Assembly (NCBI RefSeq): GCF_011064595.1 | Contig: NZ_JAALJI010000010.1 | Location: 1 to 64,000, forward strand | Reading direction: 5' to 3' | Origin: Paludisphaera soli | Lineage (GTDB): Bacteria > Planctomycetota > Planctomycetia > Isosphaerales > Isosphaeraceae | DNA: 64,000 bases | Shown here: piece by piece, positions 32,945 to 41,647 of the stretch | How the letters are laid out: each line of letters starts with the position of its first letter | How positions within the stretch are numbered: position 1 is the stretch's first letter | The notes under the pieces: generated by a model | Database searches by the model: none | Told to the model about the DNA's origin: nothing | Seen by the model: the letters and a program-made list of their open reading frames with translations, nothing else | Program-made: the position numbers and the translations under genes

Positions 32945-34978
32945 GTGACACGCTGGATGACGGGAGCGCTCGTGGCCCTATCGCTCGCCACACCGACCTC
33001 GGGGGCCGACAAGCGGCCCATCAACATCGACGACCTGCTGGCCGTGAAGTCGGTCGGCGATCCCCAGATTTCGCCCGACGGCGCGTCGGTAGTCTACGTC
33101 GTCTCGGAGCTGGACAAGGACGTTGGCAAGACCAACAGCAGCCTCTGGCTCGTGCCGACGGACGGCGGCGAGCCGAAGAAGCTGACCTCCGCCCCCGGGG
33201 CGAACAACCATCCGCGCTGGAGCCCGGACGGGAAGACCATCGCGTTCGTGTCGTCGCGCGGCGGCTCGTCGCAGGTCTGGCTCCTGCCGATCGACGGCGG
33301 CGAGGCCCGGCAGCTCACGAAGCTCCCCATCGACGTCGACGGCCCGATCTGGTCGCCGAAGGGGGACAGGATCGCCTTCGCGGCCCAGGTCTACCCGGGC
33401 AAGTCGCCCGAGGAGACGGCCGCGAAGGACAAGGAGAAGGAGGAGTCCAAGAGCAAGGTCCGGACCTATGACCACCTGATGGTCCGACACTGGAACGCCT
33501 GGGACGAGGGGAAGAAGAGCCACCTGTTCGTCGCCGACGCCAAGACCGGCGAGGCCGTCGACCTCACGCCCAAGCTGGAGGCGAACACCCCCCCCGCCCC
33601 GTTCGGCGGCTCGAACGACTACGCCTGGTCGCCCGACGGCGAGACCCTCGCCTTCACGGCCGAGCCGCTGAAGGATCACGCCTGGTCGACGAACACCGAC
33701 GTCTGGCTCGTCCCGGCCAAGGGCGGAGAGGCGAAGAACCTCACCGAGTCGAACCCCGCGGCCGACGCCTCGCCGGCGTTCTCGCCGGACGGCAAGCACC
33801 TGGCGTTCATCGCGCAGGGCAGGCCTGGCTTCGAGTCGGACCTATGGGTCCTCCGCGTCCGCAATCTCGAATCCGGCGAGACGCTCGACGCCAGTTCCTA
33901 CCTTGATCGGCCGATCCAGGGGTTCGGATGGAAGTCTGCGACCGAGCTGATCGCCTCGATCGACGACAACGGGACCGTCCCGATCGTCGTGCTGCCGATC
34001 TCGGCCAAGCCCGCGAAGCTCGATCGGTTGGCCGAAGGGGGCGTGAACGCCTCCGCGTCGGTCGGGCGGCCCGAGGGCGCGTCTTTCGCCTACATCCATC
34101 ACGAGGCCGACAAGCCCGGCGAAGTCTACTTCAAGAAGGGTGACGCCCAGCCCAGGCAACTCACCTCGCACAACGCCCCCCTGCTCTCCCAGCTCGACCT
34201 GGCTCCGATGGAGTCGTTCACCTTCAAGGGCGCCGAGGGGGACGACGTCCAGGGCTGGCTGATGAAGCCGCCGGGGTTCGACCCGAACAAGAAGTACCCG
34301 GTGCTCTTCCTGATCCACGGCGGGCCCCAGGGGGCGTGGCACGACGAGTGGCACGGCCGCTGGAACTACCCGCTGTTCGCCGCGCCGGGGTACGCGCTGG
34401 TGGCGATCAACCCGCGCGGGTCGACGGGCTTCGGCCAGAAGTTCACCGACCAGATCAGCCTCGACTGGACGGGCAAGGTCTACGAGGACCTCATGAAGGG
34501 CCTCGACCACGCCCTGGGCAAGTACGCATTCCTCGATAAAGACAAGGTCGCGGCGGCCGGCGGCTCCTACGGCGGGTTCATGGTCAACTGGATCTGCGGC
34601 CACACCGACCGCTTCAAGGCCCTGATCAGCCACGCGGGGGTCTTCGATCTGGTGAGCATGTACGGCTCGACCGAGGAGCTGTGGTTCCCCGACTGGGAGT
34701 ACGGCGGGCCCCCCTGGGAGAAGCTCCAGCACTACCTGGACCGCTCCCCCAGCCTCTTCGCCGGCAATTTCAAGACGCCCACCCTGGTCATCCACGGCGC
34801 GCTCGACTTCCGCGTCCCCGACGTCCAGGGGCTGGGCATGTTCACCAGCCTCCAGCGAGTCGGCGTCCCCAGCCGCTACGTCTGGTTCCCCGACGAGGGC
34901 CACTGGATCGCCAAGCCCACCAACCGCATCGTCTGGTGGCGTGAGGTCCACGACTGGCTCGCCAAGTACCTGAAGTGA
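32945..34978 (+). CDS. S9-family (prolyl oligopeptidase-like) serine peptidase with WD/TolB propeller
   Basis: A 677-residue acylaminoacyl peptidase/DPP-like enzyme. GTG start at 32945 with GGGAGG upstream yields a signal-like N-terminus (RWMTGALVALSLATPTSGA). A TolB-like propeller fills about 25-410 (PQISPDGASVVYVV, PRWSPDGKTIAFVSS, YAWSPDGETLAFTAE, PAFSPDGKHLAFIA). The alpha/beta hydrolase domain follows, with HGGPQGAWHDEWH and nucleophile Ser541 in GGSYGGFM, acid Asp621 in HGALDFRVP and base His653 in DEGHWI. It cleaves short peptides from the N-terminus. It follows the POT symporter by 31 bp, supporting a peptide-use operon. Confidence 0.92.
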   Translation: MTRWMTGALVALSLATPTSGADKRPINIDDLLAVKSVGDPQISPDGASVVYVVSELDKDVGKTNSSLWLVPTDGGEPKKLTSAPGANNHPRWSPDGKTIAFVSSRGGSSQVWLLPIDGGEARQLTKLPIDVDGPIWSPKGDRIAFAAQVYPGKSPEETAAKDKEKEESKSKVRTYDHLMVRHWNAWDEGKKSHLFVADAKTGEAVDLTPKLEANTPPAPFGGSNDYAWSPDGETLAFTAEPLKDHAWSTNTDVWLVPAKGGEAKNLTESNPAADASPAFSPDGKHLAFIAQGRPGFESDLWVLRVRNLESGETLDASSYLDRPIQGFGWKSATELIASIDDNGTVPIVVLPISAKPAKLDRLAEGGVNASASVGRPEGASFAYIHHEADKPGEVYFKKGDAQPRQLTSHNAPLLSQLDLAPMESFTFKGAEGDDVQGWLMKPPGFDPNKKYPVLFLIHGGPQGAWHDEWHGRWNYPLFAAPGYALVAINPRGSTGFGQKFTDQISLDWTGKVYEDLMKGLDHALGKYAFLDKDKVAAAGGSYGGFMVNWICGHTDRFKALISHAGVFDLVSMYGSTEELWFPDWEYGGPPWEKLQHYLDRSPSLFAGNFKTPTLVIHGALDFRVPDVQGLGMFTSLQRVGVPSRYVWFPDEGHWIAKPTNRIVWWREVHDWLAKYLK

Positions 34979-35039
34979 CGGCGCGGGGGGAGGTTCCCGT
35001 CGGGCCTCCCCACCCCTCCGCCCCGTTGAGGAGTCCCGG

Positions 35040-35819
35040 GTGATCGAGCTGCGCGACGTGACCCAGCACTACGGCGTGCGGCCGGTGATCCGCTCCGTCA
35101 GCCTGCGCATCGAACGCGGGGAGCTGGCGGTGATTCTCGGGCCCAACGGCATGGGGAAGTCCACGCTCCTCGGCGTCATGGCCGGCGTGCTGTCGCCCCA
35201 GCGCGGCAGCGTCCACGTCGACGGGATGCTCCGCAAGGGGGACCCGGACGAGGAGATGGCGATCCGCCGCCGCTGCGTCTACCTCCCCGACGACCTCTGG
35301 ATGCCCACAAAGCTGACCGGCCGCGAATACCTGCTGGCCGTCGGCCGGCTCTATCAGGTCGACCCCGAGCGCGTGATCGAGCACGCGGACCAGCTCCTGG
35401 ACCTCTTCGACCTCAAGGAGAAGGGGAACAGCCCGATCTCGGGCTACTCGGCGGGCCAGAATAAGAAGATCGGCCTCTGCTCGGCCCTGATCACCGAGGC
35501 CCCGATCCTGCTGCTGGACGAGCCCTTCTCCGGCGGCCTCGACCCGGCTGGCCTGCTGACGCTCAGGAAGGTCTTCCAGCACCACGCCCGTCGCAAGAAC
35601 CTGACCATCGTGATGACGAGCCCCGTCCCCGAGCTGGTCGAGGAGATCGCGACCCGCATCATCATCCTCCAGGACGGCCAAATCCTCGCCCAGGGCTCGC
35701 TCGACGACCTCCAGCGCCTGACCCAGTGCCGCGGCTCGCTGGGCGACGTCCTCGAACGCCTGATCTTCCCCGAGACGACCCGGAAGCTCGCCGAGTACTT
35801 CGAGGACTTCCCGCGATGA
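35040..35819 (+). CDS. ABC transporter ATP-binding protein
   Basis: A 259-residue ATPase subunit. Walker A GPNGMGKSTLLG near residue 37, signature YSAGQNKKIGL, Walker B ILLLDEPFSGGLDPAG and the H-loop region TIVMTSPVPEL are visible. GTG start at 35040 overlaps the preceding intergenic G run. The serine-less signature GQNKK departs from the usual SGGQ core, while other motifs are standard. The stop overlaps the next start by four bases (ATGA), and the downstream gene encodes its likely membrane partner. This pair may move a lipid, drug or signal; substrate unknown. Confidence 0.85.
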   Translation: MIELRDVTQHYGVRPVIRSVSLRIERGELAVILGPNGMGKSTLLGVMAGVLSPQRGSVHVDGMLRKGDPDEEMAIRRRCVYLPDDLWMPTKLTGREYLLAVGRLYQVDPERVIEHADQLLDLFDLKEKGNSPISGYSAGQNKKIGLCSALITEAPILLLDEPFSGGLDPAGLLTLRKVFQHHARRKNLTIVMTSPVPELVEEIATRIIILQDGQILAQGSLDDLQRLTQCRGSLGDVLERLIFPETTRKLAEYFEDFPR

Positions 35820-37009
35820 GGGCCCCGCTCCGCCTCGTCGCACCCTGGCCGATCCTGATCCCGACAGGCGTTTTGTTTATCGCGTTCGCCGGGCTCTTCC
35901 ACCTCGGGCAAGCATGGGACGACCCGCGGGCCAGGACCTTCGCCGGCTTCATCCTGATCGCCGCGGCATTGCTGGGTCTCTATCGAGCCTGGGCCTTCCA
36001 CCCCGAGTATCGGTCCGGTTACGCCAGATGGCTGGCTACGACGCCCTGGGACGTCTCCCGCCCGCTGCCGTTCGGCCCCATCGACCTCGACTGGCCCGAC
36101 GCCCTGCCGCTGGGGGGGCTGATCCTGGCCTACGCGTTCGTCCCCGGCCACGAGTCGGCGAGGGTGCTCGGGGTCTTCCTGGCCGCCCATTGCCTGGCCC
36201 TGATCCCCGCCGTCTGGCGGGCCGCGAAACACGTCCCGGCCTACGCGACATTGTTCGGGCTGGGGTTGATGGTGCGGCTGTGGCCCCACGCCTGGGCCTT
36301 CGCGGGGACCGGGGTGGTGGTATACCTCATCGTCTACGACGGCCTTCGGATCGCTCTACGCGACTTCCCGCGTGGTTCGAAGGCCGAGAACCTCGCCGCC
36401 GGCCGCGGGGCCTTCGACCCCGCGAAGGCCCGCTGCGGCTGGCCCTACGACCGACTTCTCAAGGATCCCGAGAAGGTCCCCGAGGGAGTTCGCGAGCCAG
36501 CCGACGATCCCGGCGTCCGACCGGCCGCATGGGTCCTTCCCTCCCGGAGCAGTCCGTCGCAGTCGCTCCTCGACGACCTCATGGCGTCCCTCCTCCTCGG
36601 CTGGTGGCTCTCCTGTCTCGGGTCGAACATGGATCGCCTCGAGTTCGGGAGCCTTCTGGTCACCTTGACGGTCTCCACGCCGCTCATCGCCGTCCTGATC
36701 CGCCTCGCCGTCTACGGGCTGGGGTATGCCTCGCCCATGAGCGTCTGGGGACGCATCCGAACCGGGCTCTGGGTCATCCCCGGCTACGACGTCATGTTCG
36801 TGGGCTTGGCGCTGATCATCGTCGCGCCGGTCGTGGTTGTGGCGGCGGGCCGGGCCTGGGGCGTCCCCTGGAGCATCACGGGCTCGATCGCGCCGGCCGC
36901 AACCCTATTCGTGGCGCTGGCGACGCCGCCGGGCCTGCGGCGGTGGCGGCTGGTGGGTCGCCACCGGATGACCCGGAGGGGCGAGGAGACGACGGGCGAC
37001 TTCTCCTGA
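35816..37009 (+). CDS. polytopic membrane protein, partner of the ABC ATPase
   Basis: A 397-residue inner-membrane protein whose ATG lies inside the ATPase stop (ATGA overlap at 35816-35819), so translation is probably coupled. About nine hydrophobic segments are visible (WPILIPTGVLFIAFAGLFHL, FAGFILIAAALLGLYRAW, LGGLILAYAFV, FLAAHCLALIPAVW, VVVYLIVYDGL, SLLLGWWLSCLG, LLVTLTVSTPLIAVLI, VMFVGLALIIVAPVVVVAA, ATLFVALATPPGL). It does not resemble ABC-2 permeases that I know. By position it should be the transport partner or regulator of the ATPase; this is inference. Cytoplasmic loops are basic and proline-rich near 200-240. Confidence 0.7.
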   Translation: MRAPLRLVAPWPILIPTGVLFIAFAGLFHLGQAWDDPRARTFAGFILIAAALLGLYRAWAFHPEYRSGYARWLATTPWDVSRPLPFGPIDLDWPDALPLGGLILAYAFVPGHESARVLGVFLAAHCLALIPAVWRAAKHVPAYATLFGLGLMVRLWPHAWAFAGTGVVVYLIVYDGLRIALRDFPRGSKAENLAAGRGAFDPAKARCGWPYDRLLKDPEKVPEGVREPADDPGVRPAAWVLPSRSSPSQSLLDDLMASLLLGWWLSCLGSNMDRLEFGSLLVTLTVSTPLIAVLIRLAVYGLGYASPMSVWGRIRTGLWVIPGYDVMFVGLALIIVAPVVVVAAGRAWGVPWSITGSIAPAATLFVALATPPGLRRWRLVGRHRMTRRGEETTGDFS

Positions 37010-37113
37010 AGACAGGCCCAAACCCGGCCGCGAGGATTCGCGGCTTGCCGACGCGGCCCCCGATCTGGCAAGATTTCGGTGCCCCGCGACCCTTGATGAA
37101 GGACCCGAAGACG

Positions 37114-38766
37114 ATGCCCGGAACGACTCCCGCCGGATTGCGCCCGATCACCGACGTGGCCCGCGACCTCGACATCGCGCCCGACCACCTGGAGCCCTAC
37201 GGGCGCGACAAGGCGAAGGTCCACCTGGACGTCCTGAAGTCCTCGGGCCGCAAGCCGGGCAAGCTGATCCTGGTCTCGGCGATCACGCCGACGCCCGCCG
37301 GGGAGGGGAAGACGACGACGTCGATCGGCCTGGCGCAGGGGATGCACCGGATCGGCAAGCGGGCCGCGCTGGCGCTCCGGCAGCCGTCGATGGGGCCGGT
37401 CTTCGGCCGCAAGGGGGGGGCGACCGGCGGCGGTCTCAGCAAGGTCGAGCCGTCGAACAAGATCAACCTCCAGTTCACCGGCGACTTCCACGCCATCACC
37501 GCCGCGCACAACCTGCTGGCGGCCGCCCTCGACAACCGGCTCTACTTCCGCGACCTCGACCTCGACCCCACCCGCATCCTCTGGAAGCGGGCGCTCGACA
37601 TGAACGACCGCTCGCTGCGGCGGATCGTCATCGGCCTAGGGGGCCATTCCCAGGGCGTCCCGCGCGAGAGCGGGTTCGACATCACCGCGGCCAGCGAGAT
37701 CATGGCGATCCTCAGCCTCTCGGAGTCGCTCGCCGACCTCCGCGACCGGATGGATCGCATCCTCGTCGGCTATGCGAGCGACGGCTCCGCCGTGCTGGCG
37801 AAGCAGCTCGGCGTGACGGGCTCGATGACGGCGATCCTCAAGGAGGCCATCCTCCCGAACCTCGTGCAGACCACGGAGTCCACCCCCGCGTTCATCCACG
37901 GCGGGCCGTTCGCGAACATCGCCCATGGCTGCAACTCGGTCCTCGCCACCCGAATGGCCCTGGCGACCGCGGATTACGCCGTGACCGAGGCCGGCTTCGC
38001 CTTCGACCTCGGCGGCGAGAAGTTCCTGGACCTCAAGTGCCGGTCGGCCGGGCTGAACCCTGCGGTCATCGTGCTGGTCGCGACGATCCGGGCCCTCAAG
38101 ATGCACGGCGGCGTCCCCCTCACCGACATCACCCAGCCCGACGCGGCGGCCGTCGAGCGCGGGCTGGTCAATCTCGCGGCGCACCTGGACGCGGCCGAGC
38201 ATTTCGGCAAGCCGGTCGTCGTGGCGATCAATCAGTTCGGGACCGACACCGAGGAGGAGATGGGGGTCGTCCAGGCCTTCTGCCAGGGGCGGAACATCCC
38301 CTGCTCCGCCGCCAACGTCTTCGGCGCCGGCGGCGCGGGGGCGGTCGACCTGGCCGAGAAGGTCGTCGCCGCGGCGGCCTATCCCGAGACGCCGTACAAG
38401 CCCCTCTATCCGCTGGACTGGCCGGCCGAGAAGAAGATTGAGCAGATCGCCAAGGTCGTCTACGGCGCGGGGGGCGTGAACATCCAGCAGACGGCCGAGA
38501 CCAAGCTCCGCAAGGCCGAGAAGCTCGGCTACGGCCGGCTGCCGATCTGCATGGCCAAGACCCAGGACTCGCTCTCGGACGATCCCAAGCTCCGGGGCCG
38601 CCCCCAGGGCTTCACGCTTCACGTCCGGGACATCGAGATCGCCGCCGGCGCGGGGTTCCTCGTGGCGTTGACCGGCGAGATCCGACGCATGCCGGGCCTG
38701 CCGCTCCGCCCCGCCGCCGAGCGGATCGACGTCGACGCCGACGGCGAGATCATCAACCTGACCTGA
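37114..38766 (+). CDS. fhs: formate-tetrahydrofolate ligase
   Basis: A 550-residue enzyme of the FTHFS family, near the usual length of about 555. The P-loop-like region ITPTPAGEGKTTTSIGLAQG (residues about 57-76) is canonical, with RQPSMGPVFGRKGGATGGG, FTGDFHAITAAHNLLAA and FDITAASEIMAI blocks diagnostic of the family. It makes 10-formyl-THF from formate, THF and ATP for purine synthesis and for formyl-methionine initiation; fmt and def lie 22 kb away in this window. ATG 37114 is chosen because an AAGGA lies 11 bases upstream; ATG 37096 is the alternative. It follows the ABC pair by 104 bp. Confidence 0.95.
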   Translation: MPGTTPAGLRPITDVARDLDIAPDHLEPYGRDKAKVHLDVLKSSGRKPGKLILVSAITPTPAGEGKTTTSIGLAQGMHRIGKRAALALRQPSMGPVFGRKGGATGGGLSKVEPSNKINLQFTGDFHAITAAHNLLAAALDNRLYFRDLDLDPTRILWKRALDMNDRSLRRIVIGLGGHSQGVPRESGFDITAASEIMAILSLSESLADLRDRMDRILVGYASDGSAVLAKQLGVTGSMTAILKEAILPNLVQTTESTPAFIHGGPFANIAHGCNSVLATRMALATADYAVTEAGFAFDLGGEKFLDLKCRSAGLNPAVIVLVATIRALKMHGGVPLTDITQPDAAAVERGLVNLAAHLDAAEHFGKPVVVAINQFGTDTEEEMGVVQAFCQGRNIPCSAANVFGAGGAGAVDLAEKVVAAAAYPETPYKPLYPLDWPAEKKIEQIAKVVYGAGGVNIQQTAETKLRKAEKLGYGRLPICMAKTQDSLSDDPKLRGRPQGFTLHVRDIEIAAGAGFLVALTGEIRRMPGLPLRPAAERIDVDADGEIINLT

Positions 38767-38783
38767 CCCCCGCCCGGACCGCC

Positions 38784-40532
38784 TCAGCGGGTGGTGCGGC
38801 CGATGGGCTGGCGGCGGGCGTACCCCTTGCCGCCCTCCAGGTTCTCGGCGATCGCGCGGTCGATCCGGGCGAGCGTCGCCTCGGTGGCCCCCTGCTCGCG
38901 TCGCAGGACGTTGCCCTCGCGGTCCAGCAGGATCAGGGTCGGGAAGAACTGGAGCTGGAACGCCTCGAAGATCGGGCATTCCTCCTGGAAGCCCCGGACC
39001 AGCACCGGGTAGTTGATCTTGAGGGCCTCGGCGACCTCCTTGAGCTTGGCGTTCCGCTCCGGCCCGTCGGTCTTCTCGTAGGCGAGGCTGACGACCTGGA
39101 GCTTCTTGCCCCCGAGCCGAGCCTGAAGCTCCTTCAGGTGTTCGATCGAGGTGCGGCACTCGACGCACCAGGTCCCCCAGAAATCGAGCAAAATCAGGTC
39201 GGCGTCGAAGTCGCGGATCGAGACCAGCTTGCCGTCCATGTCGTACAGGGCGAAGTCGACCATCCGGTTCTCGACCGGGTCGAACTCGCAGTAGGGCCCC
39301 GTCCGCTCCTCGGGCGCCGGCGCGGCCGGCTTCGCGGCGGCCGGCGAGCGGGCCGCGAGCAGAGCGGGCCCGGCGGATCGACTCACGGCCGGGGCCAGCT
39401 TCGGCTTCGCCGCGGCGAGGGCGGGCGTCGCCTCCGTCGCGACGGTCGCCTTGGCCTTCGCCAGCGATTCGTCGATCGGGATGGCGTCGTTCTGCGAGAC
39501 CACGTCGGACCAGGTCGGGCGCGAGCGTTCCAGGGTGGTCGGGGCAGGCCGTCGCGACGGCCGCTCTTCGGCGGCGGGCTCCGACGCCGGCTCGGGCTCG
39601 GCGAAGGGGTCGGCCTCGTCGAGGATCACCGGGCCGTAACGGCTCCGGGTCCGGCCCCCTTCAATCAGGCCGTCGGGGAGGCTCCGGGGGGCCGACCCTC
39701 CGCCCATCTCCTCGTCGTCCCGGGCGCTGACCTGGCTGATCTCGCGCGCCGGGGGGAGCGGATTCTCGCCGTCGTCGAGGTCGTCGGGCGGGTAGGCCGG
39801 CTCTTCGTCCTGCACGGGGTCGCTCGGGCGCGGCCGGGTAGTCCCCTCGGACGACCAGCCCCGCACCGGCTCCTCGAAATCCTCCTCGGGAGCGGTGTCG
39901 AGCCGGGGGCGGACCGACCTGGACCGGCTGGCGCGAGGGGCCGCGATCTTGGGATCGAGATCCGAATCGTCCGCTTCCCGTTCGTCCGCCCGCGAGATCG
40001 GCTTGACGTCGGCCCGCTTGGGCGCCGCCGCGATCGCCCGCGAGTCGTCGCCCATCCCGGCGTCGCGGCGGTGGAGGCTGATGCGGACGTCGGTGTCGGG
40101 GGCGTCAGCGTCGGCCCGGCCGGTCATCATCCCCTGCTCGCCCTGGTACTCGGCGATCACCGTGTACGAGGAGCCCGGGCGCACGCCTCGCAGCGTGAAA
40201 GCGCCGGAGTTGTCGGTCGTGGCGTGCACCGCCTTTCCCCCCGCCGCGCCGTCGAGGGCCAACCGGACCACGGCGTTGCGCACCGGGTTGCCTTCCTCGT
40301 CGTACACGCGGCCGGAGAGACGGCCGGTGGAGGATCGCGGCGAGGGGGGCGCGTTGGACGCGACCCGATCCTCGCCCGGCAGCCCGGCGACGACGGAGAC
40401 CGACCTGTCCCCCACGGTGGCCGTGGTCTTGACGTCGGAGGGGGTGACGGCGCGGAAGCCGCCGGTCTGCGAACATCCAGCGAGACCCGATCCCAGCAGG
40501 AGCAGGCCTAGCATTCCTGGGGGGATGCGCAT
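38784..40532 (-). CDS. lipoprotein with carboxypeptidase-regulatory domain, disordered linker and TlpA-like thioredoxin
   Basis: A 582-residue protein. Lipobox LAGC places acylated Cys20 after a hydrophobic signal (MLGLLLLGSGLAGC). A CarboxypepD_reg-like beta domain spans about 70-130 (GRVYDEEGNPVRNAVVRLALD, AFTLRGVRPGSSYTVIAEYQ). A long Ala/Pro/Glu/Asp-rich, likely unstructured, linker fills about 150-410 with many charged residues. The C-terminal TlpA/ResA-type thioredoxin domain (about 425-570) has redox motif CVEC in LLDFWGTWCVECRTSIEHL and the FFPTLILLDREGNVL cis-Pro segment. It likely tethers a disulfide reductase to a periplasmic face for cytochrome or envelope protein maturation. Start at ATG 40532 follows GGAGGAGGG-like bases. 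Confidence 0.85.
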   Translation of the reverse strand: MRIPPGMLGLLLLGSGLAGCSQTGGFRAVTPSDVKTTATVGDRSVSVVAGLPGEDRVASNAPPSPRSSTGRLSGRVYDEEGNPVRNAVVRLALDGAAGGKAVHATTDNSGAFTLRGVRPGSSYTVIAEYQGEQGMMTGRADADAPDTDVRISLHRRDAGMGDDSRAIAAAPKRADVKPISRADEREADDSDLDPKIAAPRASRSRSVRPRLDTAPEEDFEEPVRGWSSEGTTRPRPSDPVQDEEPAYPPDDLDDGENPLPPAREISQVSARDDEEMGGGSAPRSLPDGLIEGGRTRSRYGPVILDEADPFAEPEPASEPAAEERPSRRPAPTTLERSRPTWSDVVSQNDAIPIDESLAKAKATVATEATPALAAAKPKLAPAVSRSAGPALLAARSPAAAKPAAPAPEERTGPYCEFDPVENRMVDFALYDMDGKLVSIRDFDADLILLDFWGTWCVECRTSIEHLKELQARLGGKKLQVVSLAYEKTDGPERNAKLKEVAEALKINYPVLVRGFQEECPIFEAFQLQFFPTLILLDREGNVLRREQGATEATLARIDRAIAENLEGGKGYARRQPIGRTTR

Positions 40533-40788
40533 GATAGGGAGCCCTCCTCCTGGGCGGATCGGCATGGCGGCTCGGGCGGGCTAGGGCTCGCCCGTCGCGA
40601 TCGTGCTGACCGGTCGGGAAGCCGTCCCGCCTCGCCGCCGTCGCTCAATAGGTGCATCTCTCGGCGCGTTCACCCTCGGCGCTTGGCCGAAAGGTCTTTT
40701 CCTCGTTTCGGCCCCCCGCAGCCCAGGACTTTAGAGGATTCCGGGATTTTGTCGAGGACAAGCCGGGACGGGCTCGCCTCGGTTCCGG

Positions 40789-41619
40789 TCAGTTCCAGCG
40801 GGCGACGGCGGACCTCGCACCCGAGAGCAGAGCCCCGACCTCCTCGGCGTCTTCCGGCTTGGGGCGGGCCTTGAGGTAGGCGGTCAGGGGGTCGATGGCC
40901 TGGCCGGGCTCGTCGAGCCTCAGGCACAACATCCCCAGGTCGCGCAGTTCGGTCGCGTCGTCGGAGACGGCCGCCAGCCGGCGCTGGACGAGGAGGGCGG
41001 ACGGGAAGTCGTCCTCGCCGAGATGGATCGCCTTGAGGTTCCGGAGCAGCCGGGCCGCCACCGCCGCATCCGAGCAGGGCGCGAGCTGGGCGTCGGACAA
41101 GGGCGTCAGCAGGCCGGTCAGCTTCGCGATCCGACGTTGGCAACCGGCCCGGTCCAGCAGCTCGCCGCCGTGGAAGGCGTCGAGGAACGCGGGCTCGCCG
41201 TCGTCCAGCCTGAGCATGAAGTGGGCCGGCAGGTTGGCCGGGGAGAGTTCCAGGCCAAGCCGTCCCGCGATCGCCCGATACAGGATGGAGAGGGTGATCG
41301 GGATGCCGGTCCTGCGATCGAGCACGTCGTCCAGGTAGCTGTTGCGGGCCTCGAAATAGTCCTCGACGTTCCCCTTGTAGCCCTCCTCGACGAACAGCAC
41401 CCAGTTGATCTGGCCGATCAGCTTCCGCGCCGGCGCGCCTTCGCGGATGCGGACGCGGACCCGATCGGCGAGGGCGTCGATTCGCCCGAGCTGGGCTTCC
41501 ACGTCCAGGCCGGGCCGGAAGTCTCGGGCGATCTCCAGGGCGACGCGCGCCAGGTCCGCGCCGGCCTCGCCGCGGACGACGCGTTCGAACTCCGGGCTCG
41601 TCGGATAAGAAGCTCGCAT
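40789..41619 (-). CDS. SirB1/transglutaminase-like TPR protein
   Basis: A 276-residue protein of the SirB1 family (transglutaminase-like fold DUF1338/TPR group). Residues about 95-180 carry the core: FEARNSYLDDVLDRRTGIPITLSILYRAIAGRLGL, with GIPITLS as the family marker, and AHFMLRLDDGEPAFLDAFHGGELL. The C-terminal part shows two or three TPR-like helices (LLRNLKAIHLGEDDFPSALLV, LRDLGMLCLRLDEPGQAIDPL). Catalytic Cys is not obvious, so an enzymatic role is uncertain. The start has GGGAGGGAAGG upstream. It is 28 bp downstream of the EamA gene on the same strand. Confidence 0.75.
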   Translation of the reverse strand: MRASYPTSPEFERVVRGEAGADLARVALEIARDFRPGLDVEAQLGRIDALADRVRVRIREGAPARKLIGQINWVLFVEEGYKGNVEDYFEARNSYLDDVLDRRTGIPITLSILYRAIAGRLGLELSPANLPAHFMLRLDDGEPAFLDAFHGGELLDRAGCQRRIAKLTGLLTPLSDAQLAPCSDAAVAARLLRNLKAIHLGEDDFPSALLVQRRLAAVSDDATELRDLGMLCLRLDEPGQAIDPLTAYLKARPKPEDAEEVGALLSGARSAVARWN

Positions 41620-41647
41620 ACCTTCCCTCCCCTTCCCCTCGCTTCGC

